Notes: generated from the letters alone by a model not told the origin. Shown: positions 25,701 to 34,942, counted from the first letter of the stretch. The stretch is DNA of 64,000 bases from Eublepharis macularius (GCF_028583425.1 NC_072801.1:63937766-64001765), one strand, 5' to 3'. Made by a program: numbers and translations.

Positions 25701-28700
25701 TGACTACCCCATTGGAATTGTGATGGTGGTGGGCCATGTCACCTGGACCACAGTTGTAGTCAAAACCAGAAGGCTGAGGCAGGAAGAGAGTAGCTTCAAA
25801 GGCAGGGAATGCCAGACCCAGACGGGGGCTAATCCAAGACCTTAGAGCAGGGGTGGGCAAATTGCGGCCCGTGGGCCACATGCGGCCTGCTACAGAGATT
25901 TTTGTGGCCTGCCAAGACAGTCAGAAAAACCCACCTTGAACTGAGATTTCCTTCCCGTGCGTGACCGAAGATTCGTCTCGTATTTTCCACTAGGACGGCT
26001 ACATCACTACGCATGCGCAGTGTAGATATGTGCTTTTCCGGTTGATCTGGTTAATTTCAATTTTGTCTTTGCAACAGTAAATCTATAAATTTCCAACTTT
26101 AGTGAAACCATGAACCCTCCGAAGAAACGTAAAATTGAATAAAACTACCACTATTTTATTTAATTTATATTTATTGATTTTTATGATACAATTTATACCT
26201 TTTCTGAAATGCAAAGTTAACTAATGAATGCAATCATTTTAAAAGGTGTGGCCCTTCGCTAACCTCCGCTCCCACAAAGTGGCCCCCGAGCCAAAACAAT
26301 TGCCCACCCCTGCCTTAGAGGCACACAGCCAGCTGAGGGGCTAGGGAAGGATGTGTCTTTAGAGAACCAGAAGACATGGCCTGGGAGTGAAATCATTTCA
26401 AGCACTGATCCGCCAGTAAGGGTGAAAGAAACAATCCGGGGGGGGGGGGCAAAGAAAGTGTGTCCTCAACACTGAGGGGATGCCTCCAGTTAACACCCTA
26501 TTTTTCCTGTAACTCTTAAGGCTCTCAAAGGGGGAAAAACCTTTCCAGGACATTCTAGAAACAAGGAGGTGGGGAAAGGAAACATAAATCCCAACACATG
26601 CCTTAGTAAGGTGTCTTAATTCCGATGGCAAATAAGATTTACCAGAGCCACCTTTTTCCCTTTGTTTGCTTCTTCTCACCTCCACCCCTAGCTATCCTCT
26701 AATCTCTTGAATATTATTTACCTGGTGAGCCAGACTTTCAGTTGGCTGCACAGGAATCTTATACCTCCAGAGTACATTCTTGAAGCAGCTGAAGACTGTT
26801 GTGGGATCCAGCCTTAATTTTTGCACATGTACACTTGGAATTACATCTCTCTAGAATCCATATCCTCTGACCTGGACTCTAATCCCAGATGCAAACTGCT
26901 ATTAGCCGTGATGGAACCACCATGTACAGAGGCAGTCTATCGTTAAAATAACATATGCTAGAGATAAACAACAGGGAGAGGTTTTCATGTTCCTACTCTA
27001 CCAGTGAGATCCCAGGAGATGCTGTTGGACCAGACCAGAGGTCTGCAATCTATGACTCCAGAGCCAAATGTAGATCTAGATTTAGATATGTCTCTTTTAA
27101 AAAAGAAAATGAAAACTTTATTCTGGAGAGGTAGGTGGAAGCCTAGAATAACTAATATATAAAGGGAATGGCAGGCAGTGATTTTATGGAACTTTAGAGG
27201 TGCTTTACAGAAAGAGAAGACTAGTTCCCAGTAATTCAAATGTGAACCATGCGTAGATTTATGCCAGGGCACTGAAACACTGTGTATATTTATTACTTAT
27301 TGTGATGCCTTGTGTGTGCCACTTCCTAATAAAGGACTCACAACAGTGTTTGGGCTGTGGAAACTTTATAGATTATTAATCAGCATGCCAATTATTACTA
27401 CTGTTTCAATGTATATTTTTAGTCATGCAAATGAACGTACTTATACGGGCTCTGTTGATCTCCTGCTTTGAATTCTGATGCAATTTGGCTCTTTAATTCA
27501 TTACAAACGGTTGTTGCTGACCCTAGGCTAGACAGATCTTAATTTGACCCATCCAGCAGGGCAAGGTAAAGCAGTTTGTACGTTCGTGTAATGCAGAGCC
27601 CAGCCTTGAATTAAGCCTTGCACACACCCCTTTGCTGGAACAAGTCAATCTTGCTCAAGAATTTTGTAGTGACGGTGCTGCTTCCCCAGCGCTGTGCCCC
27701 TAGCTACAGTGAAACCAATATACCCAAGAGGGGAAAGTTTCGAGATTCCATTCCACTTGGACACACCCTGGATGGGACAGCTGTTCCAAAAACAGGGCTG
27801 AATTAAGAACAACAGAATGGAAATGGGGCTTGCAATAATTTTAGCTTCACTCTGGAATGATTCTGTAACTTTCTGATTTCCTCTGTCCGCTGCCCTCTCT
27901 AACCTATTCAACTCTCCAAAAAACTACAGCCCTTTGGCACCAAGCCCAGTTTCTGTAAGCGACAGAAATATGTGGGTCTCGGAAGTATACAAACAGGTGG
28001 GTGAGGTTCCCTGGGGGTGACTCAGCCTGGCGCTTTTCAGTTCCTCCCGTTGTTCCATTTTGTCACACTTTGCTCTTCCTCCCCCCTCCATAATTATACC
28101 CACTCCGTAACAGTGCCACCACACCTCAGTGGTATTCTCCTCTAGGCCAGACTCGTTCAACCAGTTGCCATAGGTATCATGCCCAGAGGTTGTCATTGTG
28201 TTATTGCCAGCTGCACTTTGGGTCAAGGCCTTGGGAATTATTTGAAAGTGGGGTGGGTTAGAGCAAGGTAGGGGCTGGCAAAGAAGGTTAATCACGGGGC
28301 TTGGAAGCCAGAACTCCTTTGAGAAACAAACAAAGCTTTAGGTCGTTTCACACATTAACACATTTTCTAACATAGAAATAACTTTGGCATAGGAAATGGA
28401 ATGTGATCTCAGGATCATGCAGTGTTTCTATACATGCAGTGTTGACTTTCCACCTATCACAGTTATAAAAGGGGATATGATATTTCCTATATGGAAGCAC
28501 TTTCTGTGGAAGAAATGCATAACGTGTGAAGCAGGAGAATTCTGGATCTCTCGGGGTCCTGAGGGAGGTTTCATAGGGTAAAACTTTGAGGTAGGATTGC
28601 GTATTTCAGGATTTCTTTGGAAAGAAGGTGGAGCCCAGCAGATTAGCACAGAAACAGTTTCACAACAGGTGGTGTGAGCCAACCATCCTTGACCCATTTG

Positions 28701-29204
28701 TACCCCACCCTCCTTCCAAGAAATCCCAAGTGGCATATGCAGAGATTATCCCATTTCATCCTCACAGCCACCCTGCGAGGTAGGCTAAACTAAAAGAAAA
28801 TAGTCTGAATGCAACCCACTGGCTTTCATGATGAGCAAACGCATGAACCCAGAGAACTTCCTCCGCCAACATTCCAGCCACCCTGCTACGTCTCTTACCT
28901 CCATGGTCTCCGTGTGCTCCTTTGCTAACTCCTCATAGCGCCGACTCAGTTCCTCATTCCGTTCCAGTAGCATCTTTCCCAGTTCAGCTGCCAGCAGTAG
29001 ATCCTGTTCCTTCCTCTGCAGCAGAACCCTCAAATCTGCATCTTCAGACTCCACGTCCCCAGCAACCACATCACCCACAAAAGATTGCTGCCTTTCACCC
29101 CCAAAGGGATAGAACTCATCTCCCAGAGCAGGTGGGGTCAGAGGGAAAGGAGTCCGACGGGTTTCCTCCTCAGGGTACATAGAGGAAGCTGTGGTGGTTG
29201 CCAT
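10572..29204 (-). CDS. BICDL2: BICD family-like cargo adapter 2, complete coding region in nine exons
   Basis: Nine exons with GT-AG borders join in frame to about 516 codons, close to the mammalian length (about 508). Coding exons, first to last: 29204-28899, 21274-21059, 18449-18333, 17069-16938, 16692-16510, 14580-14410, 14311-14181, 11487-11367, 10745-10572. The N-terminal block ([35 protein letters not shown]) matches the BICDR dynein-binding coiled coil; [20 protein letters not shown] continues it. Nearly the whole middle is heptad-rich coiled coil. The end ([27 protein letters not shown], then [12 protein letters not shown] and a basic FLSLFRKS tail) matches the cargo/Rab-binding end of BICDR proteins. 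Known role: links dynein-dynactin to Rab vesicles. BICDL1 is the alternative, but the MMP25 neighbour supports BICDL2. Most introns are filled with repeats. Confidence 0.93.
11367..11487 (-). CDS. BICDL2: BICDL2 coding exon 8
   Basis: 121 bases, [18 protein letters not shown] to SQELEAWQ. This is the most conserved C-terminal block of Bicaudal-D related adaptors (Rab6-type cargo binding). It is too short for a long open frame and was found by motif and splice phase. Confidence 0.88.
11640..11790. repeat. Repeat pair in BICDL2 intron 7, copy 1
   Basis: GAGATTCACTTGAGTATCCC-TAGGTACTTCGTAAT, then GCGGAGCCCTCAAAAGTGAG and CCACGTGGCCCT, recur in the same order at 12,975-13,125. A dispersed repeat of unknown class. 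Confidence 0.6.
12471..12686 (+). mobile_element. MITE family B, copy in BICDL2 intron 7
   Basis: Ends AGAGTTGCCAAC and GTTGGCAACCCT are inverted repeats. The body shows GGGAAATTCCTGGA, GGGACCTCAGCAGGGTATAG, GCCATTTTCTCCAG and GATCTCCAGGCCCC. Non-coding, about 216 bp; superfamily not certain. Confidence 0.75.
12975..13125. repeat. Repeat pair in BICDL2 intron 7, copy 2
   Basis: Same order of blocks as at 11,640: GAGATTCACTTGAGTGTCCC-TAGGTACTCCGTAAT, GTGGAGCCCTCAACAGTGAG, CCACGTGGCCCT. It is preceded by a short hairpin (GCGTGAATGTACTCACGC). Confidence 0.6.
13126..14180. other. BICDL2 intron 7, remaining part
   Basis: AT-rich intron sequence without a gene or repeat I can name. The overlapping open frames near 13,756-14,157 lack any recognisable motif. 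Confidence 0.45.
14181..14311 (-). CDS. BICDL2: BICDL2 coding exon 7
   Basis: 131 bases, [20 protein letters not shown] to RDEAIIK, ending in phase 2 at gtaagt. It starts the C-terminal coiled coil that carries the cargo site in this family. Confidence 0.88.
14410..14580 (-). CDS. BICDL2: BICDL2 coding exon 6
   Basis: 57 codons: an A/P/S/T-rich linker ([19 protein letters not shown]) then coiled coil ([20 protein letters not shown]). The acceptor reads TTAGCAG, a tandem NAGNAG site; using the first AG adds one Gln (to 14,583). Confidence 0.88.
14753..14935. mobile_element. Near-perfect palindromic MITE in BICDL2 intron 5
   Basis: Arms of roughly 65-70 bp (CCCGGTGTTGCGCTAAATGT ... TAGTGTGATTTC) meet at a 2-base centre and are answered by their complement with a few mismatches. 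The outer ends are GGGGCAAATCCATACGCC and GGTGTGTGAATTTCCCCC. The RNA or single strand would form one long hairpin. Confidence 0.8.
14936..15861. other. BICDL2 intron 5, middle part
   Basis: AT-rich intron DNA, no exon or named repeat seen. Confidence 0.45.
15862..16093 (+). repeat. tRNA-derived SINE, Sauria-like type A
   Basis: CAGTTTGGTGTGGTGGTTACG head, GGTTTGATTCCCC B box, and the tail GAAGGGTGCTATATAAATCAAATG. Confidence 0.85.
16510..16692 (-). CDS. BICDL2: BICDL2 coding exon 5
   Basis: 61 codons. [19 protein letters not shown] leads to a short break rich in D, P and G ([11 protein letters not shown]), which is a likely hinge between coiled coils. Confidence 0.9.
16938..17069 (-). CDS. 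BICDL2: BICDL2 coding exon 4
   Basis: 44 codons, [20 protein letters not shown] to SHEKELR, coiled coil; acceptor tctgttacag and donor gtaaat. Confidence 0.9.
17297..17554. mobile_element. hAT-type MITE family A, copy 2
   Basis: Flanked by a perfect 8-bp duplication AGTAAAAA (17,289-17,296 and 17,555-17,562). Left end slightly worn (TGGCTTTTTTTC). The arms around 17,380-17,480 are a near-perfect inverted repeat (GGGGAGTTGAGATTGCCCTC and its complement). Lies in BICDL2 intron 3, about 230 bp upstream of exon 4. Confidence 0.88.
18333..18449 (-). CDS. BICDL2: BICDL2 coding exon 3
   Basis: 39 codons, [15 protein letters not shown] to LQAE, coiled coil, between ctgccctcag and gtgaga. Confidence 0.88.
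18855..19060 (+). repeat. Worn tRNA-derived SINE
   Basis: TTTGTGTGGCGTAGAAAC head, GAGTTTAAATCTTGCC in the B-box place, and GTCTGTTGTAAGAATCAGAA near the end follow the type B layout but are heavily diverged. Confidence 0.5.
20125..20330. mobile_element. Palindromic MITE in BICDL2 intron 2
   Basis: Arms of about 84 bp (GAGCCAAGCTATAAGTGACG ... GGAAATGTAGGCATCCTGGT) are repeated inverted with a few mismatches. The 30-base loop holds another copy of the outer end (GAGAGCCAAGCTGTAA). The terminal CCAAGCTA is shared with the element at 63,083. Confidence 0.8.
21059..21274 (-). CDS. BICDL2: BICDL2 coding exon 2
   Basis: 72 codons, [11 protein letters not shown] to VEQLSQ, pure heptad coiled coil. 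Acceptor ctctcccag and donor gttaga. Intron 1 before it is about 7.6 kb, the longest in the gene. Confidence 0.92.
21431..21672. mobile_element. hAT-type MITE family A, copy 3
   Basis: CAGGGCTTTTTTTC to GAAAAAAAGCCCTG, flanked by a perfect 8-bp duplication CTCACATC (21,423-21,430; 21,673-21,680). Inner inverted repeat as in the other copies. In BICDL2 intron 1, about 160 bp upstream of exon 2. Confidence 0.9.
21930..22172 (-). repeat. tRNA-derived SINE, Sauria-like type A
   Basis: Reverse copy: AACAACAACATTCGATTTAT tail, CACCCAGCTGGCTTCAAG, and the head AACCACTACACCAAACTGGC. Confidence 0.85.
22548..23038 (-). repeat. Solo LTR (fossil), copy 1
   Basis: About 490 bp, related along its length to 50,817-51,315: same start TGTCAGGTTCTGGCAGTTAG, TTATAGGGAAAGTTCC, TACTCTCAGAGGATCA and CATGGCAGATATGT in the same order. 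An AATAAAG signal on the minus strand fixes the orientation. No internal retrovirus-like region is joined to it, so it is a recombination remnant. It is broken and clearly diverged from copy 2, so not recent. Confidence 0.7.
23431..23630 (-). repeat. 5S rRNA-derived SINE, copy 2
   Basis: On the minus strand: GAAGCTAAGTAGGG and TTGGATGGGGGACC from 5S, then the shared body with CAGTGGCAAACCAG, ending CTTGACAGCACTTT. Confidence 0.8.
23633..23860 (-). mobile_element. MITE family B, BICDL2 intron 1
   Basis: Reverse copy with AGGGTTGCCAGTCTCCAGG at one end and AAGCTGGCAACTCT at the other; GCCACAGAGATCAGTTCACC and AAATTTCC-type blocks as in the family. It directly abuts the 5S SINE. Confidence 0.75.
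23861..25847. other. BICDL2 intron 1, part without named elements
   Basis: 23,900-24,370 is GC-richer than its surroundings (GGGCGTGGCC, TTATAAGG) and may be an old retroelement end, but I could not prove it. 25,030-25,260 resembles a SINE-like A-rich tail (CAATACAAACTGGATAATAC). No exon seen. Confidence 0.4.
25848..26312 (+). mobile_element. Non-autonomous hAT transposon (Charlie/Tip100-like)
   Basis: Ends CAGGGGTGGGCAAATTGCGG and CAATTGCCCACCCCTG are inverted and flanked by a perfect 8-bp duplication CCTTAGAG (25,840-25,847; 26,313-26,320). The GGCCCGTGGGCCACATGCGG block is typical of this group. Inside, ATGAACCCTCCGAAGAAACG opens a frame [10 protein letters not shown] and then stops: probably the first residues, with a nuclear-localisation-like KKRK, of the lost transposase. 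465 bp long, an internal deletion product. Confidence 0.9.
26313..28898. other. BICDL2 intron 1, 5' part
   Basis: No exon with supporting splice sites. Open frames at 26,398-27,272 and 27,618-28,295 show no domain. A SINE-like scrap with CATCCTCACAGCCACCC lies near 28,680-28,790. Confidence 0.45.
28899..29204 (-). CDS. BICDL2: BICDL2 coding exon 1
   Basis: 102 codons from ATG ([14 protein letters not shown]) to ETME before gtaaga. An acidic, disordered leader is followed by the first coiled coil with the AAELGK motif (the CC1 box type, AAxxG, that contacts dynein light intermediate chain). Confidence 0.9.
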
Positions 29205-29944
29205 GGAATTGTTGGCAGGTGGGAACTGGAGGGCAGGGAGGCCCCAGCTGGGAGGGGGTGGGGGAGAGGTATCTAACTGGTTAGACGGGGGATAAACTGG
29301 AAGCTGGGGTGTTTAGGTTCACAGCAAAACAGTAGCTCCTAGGGGGTTAAAGGTGGGGGGGGGCTGGTAACCAGGAAAGCTGGATTCTACTTCCCTGTGG
29401 GCCAAGATGCCTTCTGAAAAGAGAGAGCTAGCAGTACCATCCAGGTAGGATACGATCTCGATTCCTGGAACCCAGCAAAAGGGACGTTGTCTAGGACTCC
29501 TAGGTTCTCCGTTTCTTCATTTTCCAGTTGGGTTTCGCTGTTTATCTCCTAGATCCTGCCTCTGCCTTCGTAGGCTGTGACAGGTGAATTCTGCACTCTC
29601 TTGGCTGCTCCTCCCTTGTTCACGCCCTCACCTGTCCATCCAATTCCCTCCCTCCTCGCTCCCTCCTACCTCTTGGGAAATTTCCAACTTCTCAGTTCTT
29701 CCACTCCTCTTCACACACAGCGCCAACAGAATCCTGGCTCCTAGTCTGATATTATTAATAGCAACAGTGTTTAATACAACATTTTCCCTTTTGCATTCAT
29801 ATTATCAGCACAAGAGCCCTGAAAGGTTGGCTGCTATGTTTAGCTCCATATTACAGATGGAAGGCCAATGAAGGCTGCCAATGAATTTGTGGTTGGGCTG
29901 AGATTTGAACCTGCTGCTCAGAGCTCATGTCAGTACAATGTACT

Positions 29945-30105
29945 AATTGCAGTGTTGGGTTAGGATTTGGAAGACCTGGGTTCAAATGCCAGACTCCTAT
30001 GATACTCTCAGCCACATGTACTTCACCAAGTTGTTGTAAGGATAAAATGAGAGAAACTGTGTACACTGGCCAGAGCTTGGAAGAAGGGTGGGATAAAAAT
30101 TTGAA
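29945..30105 (+). repeat. Worn tRNA-derived SINE
   Basis: GAAGACCTGGGTTCAAATGCC (B-box region), GTTGTTGTAAGGATAAAATG and GGGTGGGATAAAAATTTG follow the type B plan. Confidence 0.55.
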
Positions 30106-30624
30106 CTAGACAGATAGAAAACAGGTATGCCACTCCGGTTCTAACATCCAGTAGATTTTATTCTCTTTCTCACAAAACCCGGCAATCCTGGTTGCAAATC
30201 TTCCCTTCTCTTAAAGCAAGGCTTTAAGAAACAGGTCAGGTTTAAACACCACATAAATCAGTAAAAGCACATTGCTTTTAAAGAATGTATTAAGTGAATT
30301 AAAATAAAAGATGCTTGCAAATTTGTGTGGGCAGAAGACGGGGGCATTTTTCTAATATCACTTAAAATCAAAACATGCCTGCACTACTCATGGAACTGCA
30401 CTCCACGCAGCAGTCACAATGAGTGTGCAAGCTTTGAAAGGCACTGCTTTCCCCCGCCAGGTACCAAATATCGTAGCATGAGTGCTGGGAAAAGGTTACA
30501 CTCCTGCAACACACCCACTACTTTTGGAGAGGATGACAGACAAACATAAAACTCTTTTATTGCATAAAATGTTTTATTTTATTTACCTGTGTGGAATCTA
30601 AGGGTACCATTTATTTATTTGTTT

Positions 30625-31375
30625 GTTTTATTTAAAATATTTCCGTGCCTCCTTTCCACCCAGCGCTTTTTTTTCTGGGAAAAGAGGTGGTAGAACTCGG
30701 TGGATTGCCCTCGGAGAAAATGGTCACATGGCTGGTGGCCCCGCCCCCTGATCTCCAGACAGAGGGGAGTTTAGATTGTCCTCCGCGCCGCTGAGCAATC
30801 TAAACTCCCCTCTGTCTGGAGATCAGGGGGCGGGGCCACCAGCCATGTGACCATTTTCAAGAGGTTCCGGAACTCTGTTCCACTGCGTTCCTGCTGAAAA
30901 AAAGCCCCGTTTCCACCCTAATAGGGTTCCCAAGGAAGCAAACAGCAAAACATTTCAATAATAAAACAGTATTTAAAATAAAGTATATATGGGAAGTAAC
31001 TCAAGAAAAACATACAAACACATAAATACACAACACCAACACCAGGGAGGAAGGTCAATTACAGTGATTGGGGGTATGTCAAATGAAACAAAAAAGTCTT
31101 TGATGTATTGTCGAAGTCTTTACTTGCTGGCAGAAGGCAACAATAGAGGGAGACAGATGAAACTCCCTAGGGAGGGAGTTCCAAAGTTTTGGCACCACAA
31201 CTGAGAAGGCCCTTTCTTGAGTTGCCACCTACCTATCCTCAAATGGCAGGGGTGCCCAAAGCATGGTGTTCAAAGACAACCAGAATGAATGGGTAGTTTC
31301 ATATGGAAAAAGGCAGCCATGCTGGCCTCAAGCTGTACAGGACTTTATTATACGGGGAGTGTGGGAGGAAGGGCG
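30625..31375 (-). repeat. LINE-like dispersed repeat split by a MITE
   Basis: TTTAAAATATTTCCGTGCC, GGGAGGGAGTTCCAAAGTTT, GAAGGCCCTTTCTTGAGTTG and CTCAAGCTGTACAGGACTTT form a repeat I know as high-copy in lizards. Family A MITE copy 4 sits in its first part with duplicated target bases, so the MITE is younger. Confidence 0.5.
30661..30909. mobile_element. hAT-type MITE family A, copy 4
   Basis: Starts CAGCGCTTTTTTTTCTGGG, ends AAAAAAAGCCCCG, with the perfect 8-bp duplication TTTCCACC on both sides (30,653-30,660; 30,910-30,917). Confidence 0.9.
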
Positions 31376-31619
31376 TTTCCTTCCCTTCTCCTAGGCTGCA
31401 AACATATTTTATTTATGTATTAATTTATACAGTTTTTCCCCAATACTTAACCAAAGACAGATGCCTGGAGCAGCTTACAATAAAGATGTAAATACACAGT
31501 ATTTATTACATTATAATAAAATTATATAACTGAAACACACTGGAATCCCCCTATGTGAACACTTCTTGTGAGCATCTCCATCTCCAGCCAGCTTATTGGT
31601 TCTACACTCTATGTATTGT

Positions 31620-31785
31620 CAGGGGTTTTTTTCTGAGAAAAGAGGTGGCAGAACTCTCGAGAGGGAAATGAGGAAGAAACACACGAGATTCTTTGAAATA
31701 ATATTATTTTCACGCACTATCGCTGAGCATTTCCAAGAGGGGCTGGAACTCCATTCCACTGTGTTCCCGCTGAAAAAAAGCCCTG
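31620..31785. mobile_element. hAT-type MITE family A, short copy 5
   Basis: CAGGGGTTTTTTTCTGAG to AAAAAAAGCCCTG with duplication TGTATTGT (31,612-31,619; 31,786-31,793). The usual inner palindrome is replaced by unrelated AT-rich sequence, so only the ends are shared. Confidence 0.85.
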
Positions 31786-32486
31786 TGTATTGTTATAAAA
31801 CATTTAAATGGACTGCATAATTGTTATGTACATCAAAGGTAAAATCCCTTCAGATGTTTTTTTTTAAAGCATGTTTGTAAAAGTTGAAAATCTTACTGTA
31901 GTTATTATGAGTCACTTGAGAGCGACTACAACAAACATTCTTTCTCTTGCATGCATCTATGCGTGGGTTTGAGAGAACCCAGGAGTCCTGACACAAAGTC
32001 TCTGATGACAACAGGTGAGGTTTATATATGGAAACTGTGATGCTCTTGCCTTAGTCCCTATGGCACAGTGCCCCCTAGAGGAGACACCCCCCACTATTTA
32101 TTTCCTAGACCTCCTATCTGTTCAACTCACTGAAGCTTTAACCAGACCAGATGTATTAAACACACACATCAAAATGTACCTGATCAATATTCATGGCTCC
32201 AGACTTCTCATTCCTCATCCTCTAGAGAGAAGAGGTGAATGAGAGAAAGAACATCAATGAGTACAATGCCAAGAGAAATACGTGTCACAGTGTGAGAAAA
32301 TACATGCAGGCCTCTCTGTTTTTTTGATACAGCCAGCGGGTATTTTTACACCATCTTCTGTTTCCTCCTAGGGTTGTCAACTGACTAGATTTTTAAAAAT
32401 GCCTGCTCTGTTCCTGTGTTATAAACAGCAGCAATCAACAAGGAAAGATTTTCACAATTTGATTGAAGTAATATTATTATCAGGAG

Positions 32487-33565
32487 TAGGGTTACAAACC
32501 TCCAGGTGGGCCAAATCCACATTACCCCTTTTTTCCCGCATTTTCCCCGCATTCTCCCCGCAATCCCGAGCCATGGTCACATTACCTCATTAAACAGACG
32601 CATTTCATTCGCATTTCTCCTGAATATGTGGTCACAGTTTTTCAACGGGAGTTTCACGGTGGCCGTGAACGGTCCAATGCGCAATTTACATGGTTTTTTA
32701 AAAAACCACCCCCTTCCTGTCTCTCCAGCCATTCCAAGAGTTCCTATTGGCTGATTCAACTTGCAAGTGCTCCGTAGTCATCAAAAGACTGTTTTTGACT
32801 TCATAGCATTGGGTTTATTATGCTGTTTCTGAATAAAATCTGGTAGTTTGAAAAATCATTTTGGGGTGAATCCATCCTCCAAACGGACTCGCGAAACTTC
32901 CTTTTTAACTGTTCTTTTTTTTTATTTTATATTACTGTAATATCGAAATTACAGTGAATCAATAATTCAAAATAAAGAAAACACAAGGCAGTGAAACTTC
33001 AGTAAAATTCAAGCACTGAACTGTCCTGCATAGTAAATGGCCACGAAAGCTTCCCACATGCTTCCAAATTTCCAAAAAAGAAACGGGAGAGAGCCATCAG
33101 TGCTGTCAGTGGGGGAAAGAGAGGCATCATTATCTTCAATGATGTTTCTTTATAACACAAGATCGAAATAACGGAAAAGTGTGCTAAAAAAAAATGGGCG
33201 GGAAAAAAGGTCCCGTCCAAAAAAGCGGTTTTCGAGCAGCCGTGTGACCGGAGTGACGCGTGAGAAAGACGGATTGGAAGCAGGAATGTGAACGAAGAGG
33301 AAAAAATCGCGGATTGGAGGCAAACGGAAGATATCCGATAAACATGCGGGTAATGGGTGAATGTGGATTTGGCCGTGGTGGCTGGAGATCTCCTGGAATT
33401 ACAATTGATCTCCCAGCAACAGAGATCGGTTTCCCTGGAGAAAATGGCTGCTTTGGTGGGTGGACTCTTTGGCATTATAACCTGCTGAGCTTCAGCCCCA
33501 CCTAAAACTCCACCCTACCCAGGCTCCAATCCCCAAATCCATCCCAGAGCTGGCAGGCAACCCTA
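32487..33565 (-). mobile_element. MITE family B split by another transposon
   Basis: The outer piece starts AGGGTTACAAACCTCCAGG (32,487-32,509) and resumes GTGGTGGCTGGAGATCTCC (33,375) to GGCAGGCAACCCTA (33,565). Reading across the gap restores the family order. Confidence 0.75.
32510..33374. mobile_element. Unclassified 865-bp DNA transposon inside MITE B
   Basis: Ends GGCCAAATCCACATTACCC and GGTGAATGTGGATTTGGCC are inverted repeats. The arms carry related inverted text (TGGTCACATTACC / CGTGTGACCGG). No transposase frame is left. Its target bases are probably GTGG/GGTGG. Confidence 0.6.
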
Positions 33566-34356
33566 GGATCAAGTTGCTACAAAAGACGTAAGAGAATTGA
33601 TCAGTTTTTAAGAGTTGACAGTCCTCTGACTTTCTTTTTTTAGTAAGAAGCCACCTTTGTTTTCAATGCCAGGGCTTTCCTCTTCTCATATTGGCATTTT
33701 TAAAATCTTGTGATTTCATATTCAGTAATATTGGGCATCCAGTGCTTTCAAATTTGCAACCAGCTACTGCAAACGTGCTTTTAACATCTCCTCAGTTGGC
33801 AGGCATTAATTTGCATCCACATCCTATAGAAAGCTTGCTCTTATTTCTGTGCATGAAGAACACAAGATTGTGTGTGTTTGGGGGAGGGGGCGGGTTTCCT
33901 TATCATCTGGTACCCAGAATGTACACACTACTGTACATTTGGGTGAAAATTCAGTACCCCTCCCTGATCTGACAGGAAGGTCATGCACACAAAATTAATA
34001 GAAAACTCAAAATATTCTCCCAAATGCTCTCCCTAAAGTTGAAAACTTCTCATCAGCTGAAGGAACTGCAGAATAACATACATTTTTAAGAATGGGGAGG
34101 GGATATAATTTCTATTGCTGCCTCAGAAGAGATAGTAGGCAATTTGATCAGGCTTGTAAACAGCTATTTGAGATGTAAGAATCCCTCTGGTTAACTGGGG
34201 AGGGAATTATTACAAAAATCAGTGTGCTTTTTTAAAAAAATAGGCCACAAACAACAGCTGTGTGTATTAAAAGAATAATAGACTTCTGTGGACTAGTTTA
34301 CACAAATGGATCTCCCTCCTGCTCGTATCTTGGAGGCAAGAAACAAAATATTTGAT

Positions 34357-34560
34357 CATATACAAAGCTCTGTTACCATCATGTCAGACCATTGGTTCAC
34401 CCAGCTCAGTATCGTCTGCTTTGACTGGTAGCACCTCTTCAGGATCCCAGACAGAGAAAAGTATTTCCAAGCACAGGGAACCCTTTCACTGGAGAAGCAA
34501 AAGACTGAACCTGGGACTTTCTACATGCAGGGCATGAGCTCTAACACTGAGCTGCATCAT
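34357..34560 (-). repeat. tRNA-derived SINE type D
   Basis: On the minus strand it begins with a tRNA-like head (CAGCTCAGTGTTAGAGCTCA, then GGTTCAGTCTTTTGC in the B-box place) and runs to a body with AGACCATTGG, CCCAGCTCAGTATCGTCTGC. Related copies at 36,205, 43,650, 50,205 and 56,165, all minus. Confidence 0.65.
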
Positions 34561-34594
34561 CTCCAGAGTATAAATATATTTCTGTTCCAGAGGG

Positions 34595-34715
34595 AGAACT
34601 GTGTTAGTTTGGCGCAGCAGAAACAAACAGGAGTCTCATGGCACGCTATTAAAAGAGTAACAAATTTATTGTGACAAACTTTCTAATTCAGTGGGCTGAA
34701 GTTCATGAATGTGTG
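34595..34715. repeat. Dispersed repeat, relative of 3188-3310
   Basis: GTTTGGCGCAGCAGAAACAA, CAACAAATTTATTGTGACAAA-type block and GTGGGCTGAAGTTCATGAAT. Confidence 0.45.
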
Positions 34716-34721
34716 CGTACG

Positions 34722-34940
34722 CAGGGCTTTTTTTCAGCTGGAACGCGGTGGAACGGAGTTCCGAAACCTCTTGAAAATGGTCACATGGCCGGTGGCCCCG
34801 CCCCCTGATCTCCAGACAGAGGGAAGTTTAGATTACCCTCCGCGCCTCTGGAGGGCAATCTCAACTCCCCTCTGTCTGGAGATCAGGGGGTGGGGCCACC
34901 GGCCATGTGACCATTTTCACTGAGGGCAACCCACTGATTT
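34722..34940. mobile_element. hAT-type MITE family A, copy 6, right end missing
   Basis: CAGGGCTTTTTTTCAGCTGG start and both inner arms are present, but it stops at CTGAGGGCAACCCACTGA and a 5S SINE fragment follows at once. The right terminal repeat was lost by deletion or an insertion-linked event. Confidence 0.8.
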
Positions 34941-34942
34941 CA

